From contig NZ_FMXT01000002.1 of assembly GCF_900104335.1 (NCBI RefSeq), forward strand, positions 496,001 to 560,000: DNA of 64,000 nucleotides, given 5' to 3'. Made by a program: the position numbers and the translations under genes. The DNA comes from Pseudobutyrivibrio sp. YE44. GTDB lineage: Bacteria > Bacillota > Clostridia > Lachnospirales > Lachnospiraceae. Positions 1 through 8,719 of this stretch are shown one piece after another; position 1 is the stretch's first letter; every line of letters begins with the position of its first letter. The notes under the pieces were generated by a model. The model was not told the DNA's origin, did no database searches, and saw only the letters and a program-made list of their open reading frames with translations.

Positions 1-976
1 CAGTACCAAAGTCAACGATTATAGTGCCGTAGCAAGTCTCACTCTTTAATGGGTATTCCATCAAAAGATTGTTAAGAGTCTTAGCATAGCCATATGGATG
101 TCCAATCTTTCCATCGCCGCTAGTGCTAACAAAGTTTAAGAACAAGGTTTTCTCATCCACTTCACAATTCTCAAGACCATCAACTATTGCCTGATATTTA
201 TCCTCTACAGAATATTTATATCTATCCTGAACCCAGAATCTGAAATCATCACTGACATAAAGCTCGTATGGCAAATCTGCAGGAATAGTGTTATCCTGCT
301 CATTCCATATCATGTTGAGGCCAGTAGTACCTGAGGCCGCTGCATCCTCGAATCTGGTTGCCAAAACAATTCGTCCACGAACCTCGCCCAAGGTTGGTAG
401 CTCATTTTCTGTATACCAATAGTCCTTGTTTGACTTAACCTCCTGAAGCAAAAGCTCCTGGATATCGGCTACAGAATGATCATCATCCTCAATCTTAATA
501 TTTAGAATAATTGTTTCCTGTGGATGTTTCTGCAAGAATGTATACAAATCAGAAATAACATCATCAAAATATAGATAATCTGAAAAAACACTTCCTGTCT
601 CGTGACAGCTTGCAAACTTGTGAACTAATTTGATGGAATCTCCATCTTCCCCTTCATTTAGAGCAATTCTAAAATCTAAATAGCGATAACCATTCTTCAG
701 CTGCTCATAAACATCTGTCTTCTGGCATCTCATGGAATATCCAAGCACCACATTTCTAGCACAAGTATTATGTGTGCCTGGAATAGTAATCTCCGAAATA
801 TATTTATCATCGCCGATACTAGCCATCCAATTCTCCGTATCGGAATATGGCTTATCCAAATCTACCGAAACTTCTGCTGATGCATCATCATCGCTTACAA
901 ACAATACAACCAAAATGCCAACTATAAAAGCCATCATGAAGCCACATACAATTCTGAATAGTCGTCCTTTGTTCAT
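1..976 (-). CDS. PI-PLC X-domain-like phosphodiesterase, partial
   Basis: The gene runs off the left edge, so only the N-terminal 325 residues are present. It starts at ATG 976 behind a strong GGAGG site. Residues 8-27 form one hydrophobic segment, so the enzyme is probably a membrane-anchored or secreted protein. The catalytic domain follows. The PGTHNT motif places the first catalytic-type histidine at residue 69, YLDFR follows at about 99-103, and a second histidine lies in LVHK at 119. This spacing is that of the phosphatidylinositol-specific phospholipase C X domain, which cleaves phosphoinositides or GPI-type head groups. The true substrate cannot be told. The C-terminus is not visible. 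Confidence 0.8.
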   Translation of the reverse strand, partial: MNKGRLFRIVCGFMMAFIVGILVVLFVSDDDASAEVSVDLDKPYSDTENWMASIGDDKYISEITIPGTHNTCARNVVLGYSMRCQKTDVYEQLKNGYRYLDFRIALNEGEDGDSIKLVHKFASCHETGSVFSDYLYFDDVISDLYTFLQKHPQETIILNIKIEDDDHSVADIQELLLQEVKSNKDYWYTENELPTLGEVRGRIVLATRFEDAAASGTTGLNMIWNEQDNTIPADLPYELYVSDDFRFWVQDRYKYSVEDKYQAIVDGLENCEVDEKTLFLNFVSTSGDGKIGHPYGYAKTLNNLLMEYPLKSETCYGTIIVDFGT

Positions 977-1112
977 ATGATACATCCTCCCCCCATTTGT
1001 TGTATAATGATTAGGTCACTATATATTTAATATTATATATTAACTGGCCGTGGCTTGCTAGACCACAGTTGTTAATAACCAATATAAATTCAAACACAAA
1101 GGAGAACCATCT

Positions 1113-1373
1113 ATGATTGACAGAGGAAGACTTTTATCCCTCGGCTATTATAAAAAAGCTGCCTCCTTCACAGGCAGTGACGGGCCAAAATGCTACAAAA
1201 TCGAACGCTTTCGCGAGGAAGATTCCGAAGAAGACCAGTTCAAAGCCACCATCTGGCCTGGCCCTTACAGTTCCGACAACACTCCCGACGACCAAAAGCA
1301 GTCACGCCTGGCCCCATTCACCGAAGAAGGCCTAGCCGAACTCGTCGACTGGATGAACCAACTCAGTTTCTAA
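1113..1373 (+). CDS. Small hypothetical protein (86 aa)
   Basis: I do not recognise this family. The start at ATG 1113 is preceded by AAAGGAG at 8-10 bases, and the frame is clean to TAA. The product is a soluble, charged protein of 86 residues with no signal peptide or membrane segment. It is rich in Glu, Asp and Pro, with a Trp-Pro-Gly-Pro stretch near residue 48 and an acidic C-terminal helix ending in WMNQLSF. It is transcribed on its own and runs directly into the palindromic element at 1372, whose left end contains a terminator-like hairpin. The good ribosome site is the main reason for calling it real. Confidence 0.6.
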   Translation: MIDRGRLLSLGYYKKAASFTGSDGPKCYKIERFREEDSEEDQFKATIWPGPYSSDNTPDDQKQSRLAPFTEEGLAELVDWMNQLSF

Positions 1374-1384
1374 CACAACCTACA

Positions 1385-1417
1385 AAGGAGCCATGGCCCA
1401 GCACCAGGCTTCTTTTT
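1385..1417 (+). terminator. Intrinsic terminator at the left end of palindrome A
   Basis: The stem GGAGCC/GGCTTC with an inner GGCCCAGC-rich loop is followed by TTTTT, directly after the 86-aa gene. The mirror-image copy sits at the other end of the palindrome. Confidence 0.6.
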
Positions 1418-2049
1418 CATTCCTCTTCACCAACTGCCCCCCTCTCACCTGCTCCGCCACGGCCGCCCACTGGGGGTTCTTGGTACAGCCTAAGAATTTG
1501 TATTTTCTAAATGCTACACTGCGCTTTTTTTATTGTACGTGTCTTTTAAATTCATTGCACTTTTATCGCTACAGTATGTATAGCACAGACACACACTATT
1601 TTATGTAATGCTCCCCATCAGGAGGTATAACTATCAGTTGCTGGAATTTGTAATGCGCTTAGTAGAATAAAAAGCAGGTTTTGTATGTATAGGCAGCAGC
1701 CGCTAGGATGGCGGCTGCAGTGGTCACTTGAAACACGATGTTGAATGTGCCACGGTGACTATACATTCAAAACCTGCTTTTTTAATTCTACTTAGCAAAT
1801 GGAGTATGGAAGCAGCTGATAGTTATACCTCCTGGTGGGGAGCATTGTTTTAAGCTACAAGTGTCTGTGCTATACATACAGTAGCTTCAAAAGTGCAACA
1901 CCAATTAAAAGACACGTACTAAAAGCTCGTTTGTAGCATTAAGAAAATGCAAAATTCATAGTCAATCATACCAAAACCCCCAGCGGGCGGCCGTGGCGGG
2001 CGGGTAGCTGGCGGAGCAGGTGAGAGGGGGGCAGTTTGGGATATACAGT

Positions 2050-2086
2050 AAAAAAAGGAGCCTGGCGCTGGGCCATGGCTCCTTTG
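2050..2086 (-). terminator. Intrinsic terminator after the GGDEF gene, right end of palindrome A
   Basis: On the minus strand AGGAGCC pairs with GGCTCCT around a GCC/GGC inner stem, followed by seven T. It lies 20-50 bases past the stop of the diguanylate cyclase gene and forms the right end of palindrome A. Confidence 0.75.
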
Positions 2087-2104
2087 TGGGTTGTGTTTAC
2101 TCTT

Positions 2105-3715
2105 TTAGGTCATCCGAGTTTCTTGCTTTTTTTTTTTATTTTCGTACATGCTAGCGTCGGCACGCTTAACGATTGCACGGAAGTCCTCGTCGAGGGTGGC
2201 ATCATAAACTGCGTATCCGATTGCTACTCCGATATCGTATTTGTGATTACCCTCAAGATTTGCTGTGTAAATTTTTGTGAGGAAAATCTTTTTAAGTCTT
2301 TCCATATCAGCATGGTGTGATGGTGGAATAATACAGCAGAACTCGTCTCCACCTGTACGATAGCAGTTGCCATATTTTCCAAATACCTTGCCGAAGGTGT
2401 CAGCTACGATAGTGATATATTCATCACCTGCTTCGTGACCGTAGGTGTCGTTGCAAGCCTTTAGCCCGTTGGCATCAGCCACAACAACTGTTACACCCTC
2501 GAGACTCTTTTCAGCCTGGGCCTGGCTTTCAAAAGCATTTCTGTTGAATAAGCCAGTCATGGTATCGGTGAGGGCAAATATCTCAAGCTGCTTAGCACGT
2601 CTGCCCTTCTCAATCATTTCGTAAGCACTCTTAATCAAATCTGAGGCCAGCATGATAATGAATACAAGGAACAGATAGCGACCCAATCTATCGGAATCTC
2701 CAACCCCTTTATAATAATTGAAGATATCTCCAATAATTGAAATCATAAAAAGTAAAAGTCCTATTCCACATATTCTAAGCCTTCTGGAGAAACGTCTCCT
2801 AAAGACAAGAAGGAATACGCCACCTACCATATAAAAGGCTGCCACTAATAGCATAAGCTGTATACAAGGTAAGGTCTGTCTGAACTCTGCTATTTTTGCA
2901 AGATGAAGAACACAGCAACCTATAGTTTCAACCATCGAAATAGACAAAACTATCGGTTTAAGTATTTTGCTGTTAATTTCCAAGTAAGAATCAAAGAATA
3001 GGATAAATGGTGGTACCACCAACATTAAGCATACATAAGGTATTACCGCATCAAAAACTCTATTGTTAAAAATAAGAACTGCAGCGTCAGTCTCGCTGGC
3101 TGTCCATATACCGATACATAATGCGAAATACGCTAGGTATAACAAATCTTTATTTAGTCCTTGTTTTTTATGCATAGCTGCATAGTAAACAAACAAGATA
3201 CCACTAAAGATAATAATCAATAAACTAGATATGAATCTTGGCATAGAATCAGCTAAAACCTCATCATACATCTGATATGCTGATCCTACATAAAACTTTA
3301 TTTCTTGGTCCTTTACCTCGTCATAAATAGGGGTAAGCTTTACAGCAACCTTCAGCATCTTTTCGTTTACTTCCACGATATTGATGTTGGAACCTGGTGT
3401 TGAACCCCAAATACCACCATCCTTATCGTAACTGTAAATTAATCTGCCGGAATTGTATACCTGAACATCCTGATGGGAGGTATAGAACATTATAGCCGTA
3501 TATCTATAGTCTAAATCTGTAAGGTCAAAATAATATTCCCTAACACCATTAGACAACACAGCTGTTGAGTATGGTTGAATCTGCTGGGTATAGGAAGCAT
3601 CCTTTCTATCTACCTTGGTGTTGAAATAGCACAAAAGCAATATAAGACTGCATGCTATAACCATTAGACGGTTTAGCCAAATTTGAAGTTTTTCAAATGT
3701 ATTTGTTGCTTTCAT
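2105..3715 (-). CDS. Membrane sensor diguanylate cyclase (7TMR-DISM/GGDEF type)
   Basis: The predicted role is to make cyclic di-GMP from GTP in response to an external signal. The 536-residue protein has an N-terminal membrane helix (about 6-26), an extracytoplasmic region to about 160, seven further membrane helices (about 165-370), and a C-terminal GGDEF domain (about 380-536). The GGDEF motif is intact at about residue 454. The RxxD inhibitory site normally just upstream is not present, so product inhibition is unlikely. The start is set at ATG 3715, which has a purine-rich AAAGAG site. A TTG ten codons upstream is in frame but less likely. The gene stands alone and ends in the terminator of palindrome A. 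Confidence 0.85.
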   Translation of the reverse strand: MKATNTFEKLQIWLNRLMVIACSLILLLCYFNTKVDRKDASYTQQIQPYSTAVLSNGVREYYFDLTDLDYRYTAIMFYTSHQDVQVYNSGRLIYSYDKDGGIWGSTPGSNINIVEVNEKMLKVAVKLTPIYDEVKDQEIKFYVGSAYQMYDEVLADSMPRFISSLLIIIFSGILFVYYAAMHKKQGLNKDLLYLAYFALCIGIWTASETDAAVLIFNNRVFDAVIPYVCLMLVVPPFILFFDSYLEINSKILKPIVLSISMVETIGCCVLHLAKIAEFRQTLPCIQLMLLVAAFYMVGGVFLLVFRRRFSRRLRICGIGLLLFMISIIGDIFNYYKGVGDSDRLGRYLFLVFIIMLASDLIKSAYEMIEKGRRAKQLEIFALTDTMTGLFNRNAFESQAQAEKSLEGVTVVVADANGLKACNDTYGHEAGDEYITIVADTFGKVFGKYGNCYRTGGDEFCCIIPPSHHADMERLKKIFLTKIYTANLEGNHKYDIGVAIGYAVYDATLDEDFRAIVKRADASMYENKKKKQETRMT

Positions 3716-3849
3716 AGCTCTTTCTTTTCCAATGAAACCAAACAATTAATAGTTGCGTTATATTTTATTGCCGCTTTTAAATCCAAAGCCGCATTTGTAA
3801 CTATTCTACATCCTGTTCACAATTTGGTCAAGAATATTTATTACGAAAA

Positions 3850-4506
3850 CTAGTCAATAAACATTTTAATTCTGTCATATAACTGAGCATTGTGCACAAC
3901 ATAATCAGAGTGTGTAGCATTAGCCACAATTTCTAATTTTGCGTCCGCTATGCTCTCTACAATCCTTTTTGTTTCCCTTTCTTTAATACAATCATTAGAC
4001 CCTGCCATTATTAGGGCAGGTACTGATATTGCAGAAAGGTCTCTTTCTTTTATATCGGGTTCTAATAGCATTAACTTAACTCTTGGATCATTATTTTTTT
4101 TGAAGGATTTTTTTATTTCATGTATTGCTCTAAGATGAAAACCTGAAGGCGAAAGGTTTGCCCCGCAGCATACTATTCCAGAAAGTAGCTTAGATTCCCT
4201 CATAGCAACCATAAGCGCAATTATTCCACCATCTGAATAACCTACGAGATATGGCTTTTCTATCTCCAGAGCGTTAATCAAATTAATAACATCTGATGCC
4301 ATGTCCTCATAATGGTATTCCTTTGGTGTGGCACTTTCTCCGTGGCCTCTTGTGTCCATAGCGTACACAGTATGAGTCTCACTCATAACCTCCACCAGTT
4401 CATCAAAAATGTGATGATCCTCACAATTTCCATGTATAAGAATAACCGGCGATCCCTCGCCGGTCTTTTCATAACATATTACCTGAGAATTAAGCTGAAT
4501 ATACAT
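3850..4506 (-). CDS. Alpha/beta hydrolase
   Basis: This is a 218-residue cytoplasmic hydrolase. An oxyanion-loop HGN follows the strand VILIHG near residue 24. A DTRGHGES segment comes next, and the nucleophile elbow GYSDGG places the catalytic Ser near residue 91. An Asp in AGSNDC and a His in ATHSDY complete the triad near the C-terminus. It is a minimal fold without a large lid domain. The substrate cannot be predicted; small esters or lactones are possible. It is separated from its neighbours by about 100 bp on each side, so it probably has its own promoter. Confidence 0.8.
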   Translation of the reverse strand: MYIQLNSQVICYEKTGEGSPVILIHGNCEDHHIFDELVEVMSETHTVYAMDTRGHGESATPKEYHYEDMASDVINLINALEIEKPYLVGYSDGGIIALMVAMRESKLLSGIVCCGANLSPSGFHLRAIHEIKKSFKKNNDPRVKLMLLEPDIKERDLSAISVPALIMAGSNDCIKERETKRIVESIADAKLEIVANATHSDYVVHNAQLYDRIKMFID

Positions 4507-4608
4507 ATATACCTCATCCCCCGCATATAGCGGATCCTTCTCCCTTGAAAAGATATTTTATATACTTCTAATGGGCCTAGCCTTAATAAGACCACAAGAA
4601 GTCATTAT

Positions 4609-5370
4609 TTATTTTTCTGCTATTACCTGCTTCATATCGTAGATTCCAGCTGGCTTTCCAGCAAGGAATTTTGCAGCCTCGACTGCACCCTTAGCAAAAA
4701 CGCTCTTTGAGTATGCAGTGTGCTTAATTGTAATAACCTCATCAAGACCAGCAAATATAACCTCATGCTCACCAACGATATTGCCACCTCTTACTGCAGA
4801 GATTCCAATTTCGTTCTTTGGTCTCTTCTCTCGTCTCTCAGCTCTACCATAACAATAATCATACTTTTCATCAAGAGCTTCATTACATGCATCTGCAAGA
4901 GCAAGGGCTGTTCCGCTTGGTGCATCCAACTTCTGATTGTGATGCTTCTCTACGATTTCGATGTCATAGCCAGCCTCAGCAAAAATCTGAGTAGCCTTCT
5001 TGCATAAATCAAATAAAGTGTTGATACCAAGAGACATGTTTGCAGAACGAAGGATAGCAACCTTCTTGCTAGCCTCATCAACATGCTTTAACATATCCTG
5101 ATCAAGACCAGTAGTGCAAAGAACCACTGGATGATTGCTTGAAACACATTCATCAAGCATGCCATCAACTGCTGCTGCATTTGAAAAATCAATTACAACA
5201 TCATAAGGAACATTTACCTCTGCAAGACTATCGAATACTGGATAATCATTTGTGATTCCCTTGTACTTATCTACACCAGCAACAATAGAAACCTCGCTGT
5301 CGCTTTTGCAAATATCAGTGATTACCTGTCCCATGTGTCCGTTACATCCGTGCATTACTACTCTTGTCAT
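4609..5370 (-). CDS. dapB: 4-hydroxy-tetrahydrodipicolinate reductase
   Basis: The enzyme reduces hydroxy-tetrahydrodipicolinate with NAD(P)H in the lysine and diaminopimelate pathway. The 253 residues match the family length. The N-terminal GCNGHMGQ is the nucleotide-binding loop. The CTTGL stretch lies mid-protein, and EKHHNQKLDAPSGT at about 141-154 carries the catalytic His and Lys. The start at ATG 5370 has AAGGAGAT at the right distance. dapL and lysA are elsewhere in this window, so the pathway genes are scattered rather than in one operon. Confidence 0.95.
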   Translation of the reverse strand: MTRVVMHGCNGHMGQVITDICKSDSEVSIVAGVDKYKGITNDYPVFDSLAEVNVPYDVVIDFSNAAAVDGMLDECVSSNHPVVLCTTGLDQDMLKHVDEASKKVAILRSANMSLGINTLFDLCKKATQIFAEAGYDIEIVEKHHNQKLDAPSGTALALADACNEALDEKYDYCYGRAERREKRPKNEIGISAVRGGNIVGEHEVIFAGLDEVITIKHTAYSKSVFAKGAVEAAKFLAGKPAGIYDMKQVIAEK

Positions 5371-5410
5371 AATAATATCTCCTTGTGTTTATTTTGTAGA
5401 AAAAGTAAAT

Positions 5411-6565
5411 CTAGTTTTTGAATTTTATATCATTGTTAAAGCTTTGAGACTTTTCATCATATTGTTCTGTTCTGGCATGAGAACGTTTTGTACGGCTTTG
5501 CTTGTATAGACTCTTGTCATCGTACATGGCCTTGTCAGCCTGAACTACCACCTCGTCAAAATCATCTCCAGGCTTGTACATATGTAAACCAAAAGAGCAT
5601 GAGTAAGGTGTTTCTGAAAGTTTCTGCTTGGTGTCAGAAATAAGCTGCTCTGCTTCTTCCTTTGATGCTTTGATACCAAGCATCATAAACTCGTCACCAC
5701 CAGTACGATATAAAATGAATCTGTTATCTTTAACACTTCGGCATACCTCAGCAAGGGTGAGCAAAGCAATGTCTCCAGCCTTGTGACCGAAATTGTCGTT
5801 AATAAGCTTCAAGTCATTTAAATCCATGGAAATAACAGCCATATTTGTTTTGGCATATTTGGCTGCATCTGAATAAAAGCATCGTCGCTTGTAACAGCCT
5901 GACACGGAATCCACATTGTAACGCTCTGCGTACATATATACATACACAAACAGTACTCCGATACTGCTAGAAGTAAGTGTACAATTGTCGTATATTAATG
6001 CCTCTTCCAAGAATACACCCATGCTAACTACCGCCAGCATAAACAAAATAATAAGGGCATCTCTTTGATAACCATTAAACCATTTCTTAGCGCATACTGC
6101 TAAGGCCATCAATGTATATATTCCAGCCTGTACAAAAACTATATATCCAACAGGGCCTCTGATAAATTCACCCTTTGGTCCAAAGGAGAAAACAGCTGGA
6201 CTAAATGGCGCACTTGCTATAACAATGGAAATAAGAATAAATGGCGTCCATAATATCTTCAATCTGCTCTTTCTATAATCGTGACCAACAATTTGAACTA
6301 CTGTCAATTCCATATAGCCTTCGCAGATGTATTTTACAATTTTAAATAAATATCTAATGTTGGTGCAACATCCTACATAACCAAAGTGGGTATCCAGGGC
6401 ACCAGCGGTAAGAGCAATTAACATTGCCACTGCAACAGCAGTAAACTTGTTACGCAATCTCCTGTTAAAGGATCGCATTATAACAATAAACATCAACAAC
6501 GTGATTGTAGTAATGAAACCTAAATATGTTTCACCGTCAATAACATGATTAAACAAACCTTCCAT
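5411..6565 (-). CDS. Membrane GGDEF diguanylate cyclase
   Basis: This is a second predicted cyclic-di-GMP synthase, 384 residues long. Six to seven hydrophobic helices span about 15-215 and form a membrane sensor unlike that of the gene at 2105. The catalytic GGDEF domain occupies about 225-355, with GGDEF at about 288. I see no RxxD inhibitory site at the usual distance. A charged tail of about 30 residues ends the protein. It starts at ATG 6565 behind GAGGGTAAG. It lies between dapB and typA but is separated from typA by a hairpin, so it is probably its own unit or co-transcribed with dapB downstream (40 bp gap). Confidence 0.85.
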   Translation of the reverse strand: MEGLFNHVIDGETYLGFITTITLLMFIVIMRSFNRRLRNKFTAVAVAMLIALTAGALDTHFGYVGCCTNIRYLFKIVKYICEGYMELTVVQIVGHDYRKSRLKILWTPFILISIVIASAPFSPAVFSFGPKGEFIRGPVGYIVFVQAGIYTLMALAVCAKKWFNGYQRDALIILFMLAVVSMGVFLEEALIYDNCTLTSSSIGVLFVYVYMYAERYNVDSVSGCYKRRCFYSDAAKYAKTNMAVISMDLNDLKLINDNFGHKAGDIALLTLAEVCRSVKDNRFILYRTGGDEFMMLGIKASKEEAEQLISDTKQKLSETPYSCSFGLHMYKPGDDFDEVVVQADKAMYDDKSLYKQSRTKRSHARTEQYDEKSQSFNNDIKFKN

Positions 6566-6589
6566 AACTTACCCTCATACTGCAGAAAT

Positions 6590-6615
6590 GGCCAGAGAAG
6601 CTACTTCTCTGGCAT
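6590..6615 (-). terminator. Hairpin downstream of typA
   Basis: CCAGAGAAG and CTTCTCTGG form a 9-bp stem, followed on the minus strand by a short T-rich run. It lies between typA and the GGDEF gene. Confidence 0.5.
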
Positions 6616-6637
6616 ATTTCTTAAACATCATCTGCAA

Positions 6638-8470
6638 TTATTTCTTAAAACTTGCTCTCTTACGAAGAGTTGGGTCAAGAATTCTCTTTCTGATACGAAG
6701 AGACTCTGGTGTAACCTCTAACAACTCATCAACATCTATGAAATCTAATGCCTGCTCAAGGCTGAGAACTCTAGGTGGAACAAGAGTAAGTGCCTCATCA
6801 GCTGAAGATGAACGAGTATTTGTAAGATGCTTCTTCTTACATACGTTAAGCTCGATATCCTCTGCACGTGAGCTCTGTCCGATAACCATTCCTGAGTATA
6901 CCTTCTCGCCTGGTCCAATGAAAAGTGTACCACGGTCCTGAGCTGAGAAGAGTCCGTAAGTAACAGACTCACCTGTCTCGAAGGCAATAAGACTACCAAG
7001 CTTACGATATGCAATATCGCCCTTGTAGATTTCGTATCCGTCAAAAATTGTATTAATTATACCATTTCCCTTTGTATCTGTCATAAACTCGCCACGGTAA
7101 CCAATGAGACCACGTGAAGGAATCTTGAACTCGATACGTGTATACCCACCTGTAATAGGTGTCATATTCTGAAGCTCGCCCTTTCTCTGAGAAAGCTTCT
7201 CTATAACTGCTCCTGTAAATTCGTCTGGAACATCAACATAAGCACGCTCCATTGGCTCAAGCTTATGACCCTTTTCATCCTCTTTGTAGAGAACCTCTGC
7301 CTTTGATACAGCAAATTCAAAGCCTTCACGACGCATGTTCTCAATAAGAACTGAAAGGTGAAGCTCACCACGACCTGAAACCTTAAGGGAATCTGGTGAA
7401 TCTGTATCCTCTACACGAAGAGAAACGTCTGTGTTAAGCTCCTTCATAAGACGCTCACGGATGTGGCGTGATGTAACATACTTACCTTCCTGACCAGCAA
7501 GTGGGCTATCATTTACAATGAAGTTCATTGAAATAGTAGGCTCAGAAATCTTCTGGAAAGGAATTGGATTTGGTGCGTCAACTGCACAAATTGTATCTCC
7601 AATGTGGATATCTGAAATACCAGAAATCGCTACGATTGAACCGATATTTGCTTCATCAACATCTACCTTGTTAAGGCCATCGTACTCAAAAAGCTTTGAA
7701 ATACGAACCTTGTTGTTCTTTGACTCATCGTGAGCATTAACAACGATGGCATCCTGGTTAACTTTGATAGAACCATTCTCTACCTTACCAATACCGATAC
7801 GTCCAACGTACTCGTTGTAATCGATTGTAGAGATAAGTACCTGTGTAGGTGCCTCTGGGTCACCCTTTGGTGCTGGAATATAATCTACGATTGTCTCGAA
7901 GAGTGCTGTCATATCCTTGTGCTCTTCATCAAGGCTTCTGATAGCGAAACCTTCCTTAGCTGAAGCATAAATAAATGGACAATCAAGCTGCTCATCTGAA
8001 GCATCAAGGTCCATGAAAAGTTCAAGAACCTCGTCGATAACTTCGTCTGGACGAGCCTCTGGTCTATCAATCTTGTTGATACAAACGATAACTGGTAAAT
8101 CAAGATCAAGAGCCTTCATAAGAACGAACTTTGTCTGTGGCATAGCGCCTTCGAAAGCATCTACAACAAGAACTACACCATTTACCATCTTAAGTACACG
8201 CTCAACCTCGCCACCGAAATCAGCATGACCTGGTGTGTCGATGATGTTAATCTTTGTATCCTTATAGTATACAGCTGTGTTCTTTGAAAGGATTGTGATA
8301 CCACGCTCACGCTCGATATCATTTGAATCCATAACACGCTCTGCTACTTCCTGGTTCTCACGGAATACACCTGACTGCTTTAAAAGCTCGTCAACAAGTG
8401 TTGTTTTACCATGATCTACGTGTGCGATAATTGCGATATTTCTAATATCTTCTCTACTTTGAATTGACAT
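6638..8470 (-). CDS. typA: Translational GTPase TypA/BipA
   Basis: This is a ribosome-associated GTPase of the elongation-factor family involved in 50S assembly and stress growth. The 610 residues match the family. The P-loop is in AHVDHGKTTL (about 15-24), followed by RGITI in switch I, DTPGHADFGGEV (G3) and NKIDRP (G4). Domain II, the EF-G-like domains III and V, and the BipA-specific C-terminal domain follow in order. It starts at ATG 8470 with AAAGAGA upstream. A 250-bp spacer with a palindrome separates it from serS. Confidence 0.95.
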   Translation of the reverse strand: MSIQSREDIRNIAIIAHVDHGKTTLVDELLKQSGVFRENQEVAERVMDSNDIERERGITILSKNTAVYYKDTKINIIDTPGHADFGGEVERVLKMVNGVVLVVDAFEGAMPQTKFVLMKALDLDLPVIVCINKIDRPEARPDEVIDEVLELFMDLDASDEQLDCPFIYASAKEGFAIRSLDEEHKDMTALFETIVDYIPAPKGDPEAPTQVLISTIDYNEYVGRIGIGKVENGSIKVNQDAIVVNAHDESKNNKVRISKLFEYDGLNKVDVDEANIGSIVAISGISDIHIGDTICAVDAPNPIPFQKISEPTISMNFIVNDSPLAGQEGKYVTSRHIRERLMKELNTDVSLRVEDTDSPDSLKVSGRGELHLSVLIENMRREGFEFAVSKAEVLYKEDEKGHKLEPMERAYVDVPDEFTGAVIEKLSQRKGELQNMTPITGGYTRIEFKIPSRGLIGYRGEFMTDTKGNGIINTIFDGYEIYKGDIAYRKLGSLIAFETGESVTYGLFSAQDRGTLFIGPGEKVYSGMVIGQSSRAEDIELNVCKKKHLTNTRSSSADEALTLVPPRVLSLEQALDFIDVDELLEVTPESLRIRKRILDPTLRKRASFKK

Positions 8471-8550
8471 AAAATTCTCTTTTCTAAATTCTTACAATAA
8501 ACTACCTTGTAAAAACCAAACCCCAAATCCGCTAATCCGCTGGTTACGAT

Positions 8551-8612
8551 TACAAGCCTTAGGGCTCTCCGCTCATCTAACACGATTCGCTTGAGAGCCC
8601 TAAGAGCTTGTT
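8551..8612. repeat. Near-perfect 60-bp hairpin between typA and serS
   Basis: ACAAGC plus TTAGGGCTCTC on the left pairs with GAGAGCCCTAAG plus GCTTGT on the right, with a loop of about 23 bases. No T tract follows on either strand. The rest of the 249-bp spacer shows nothing else. Confidence 0.6.
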
Positions 8613-8719
8613 ATCTACCAGCTCATCTATGAATTACTTCTCACGAGTAAACATGGTTTTGTACTACTCTTTCGAAAAGCAATTTTAAGCCGACGGATTA
8701 TATTTTGTCAATTAAAATT

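Larger units (their letters stand above)
1372..2098. repeat. Long imperfect palindrome, copy A (about 727 bp)
   Basis: This fills the whole gap between two convergent genes. The left end (1372-1410) pairs with the right end (2055-2098) almost base for base. GC-rich inner arms follow (about 1435-1490 with 1972-2035). Then comes a core shared with copies B and C: TTTTCTAAATGCTACACTGC on the left and GCATTAAGAAAATGC on the right. The centre (about 1665-1790) is a stem enclosing two smaller hairpins. Stems are kept while certain internal loops stay constant in sequence between copies. Open frames inside it are products of the palindrome, not genes. It could be a large structured RNA or a hairpin-forming mobile DNA. 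Confidence 0.8.

Noticed and set aside
732-980. Plus-strand frame opposite the PI-PLC-like gene
   Set aside because: The minus strand has a clear family match and ribosome site over the same bases.
1190-1608. Open frames across palindrome A, such as one containing FLNATLRFF that recurs in palindrome B
   Set aside because: They lack ribosome sites, run through GC-rich stems, and the shared peptide comes from the conserved DNA core of the element. The conservation pattern follows base pairing and not codons.
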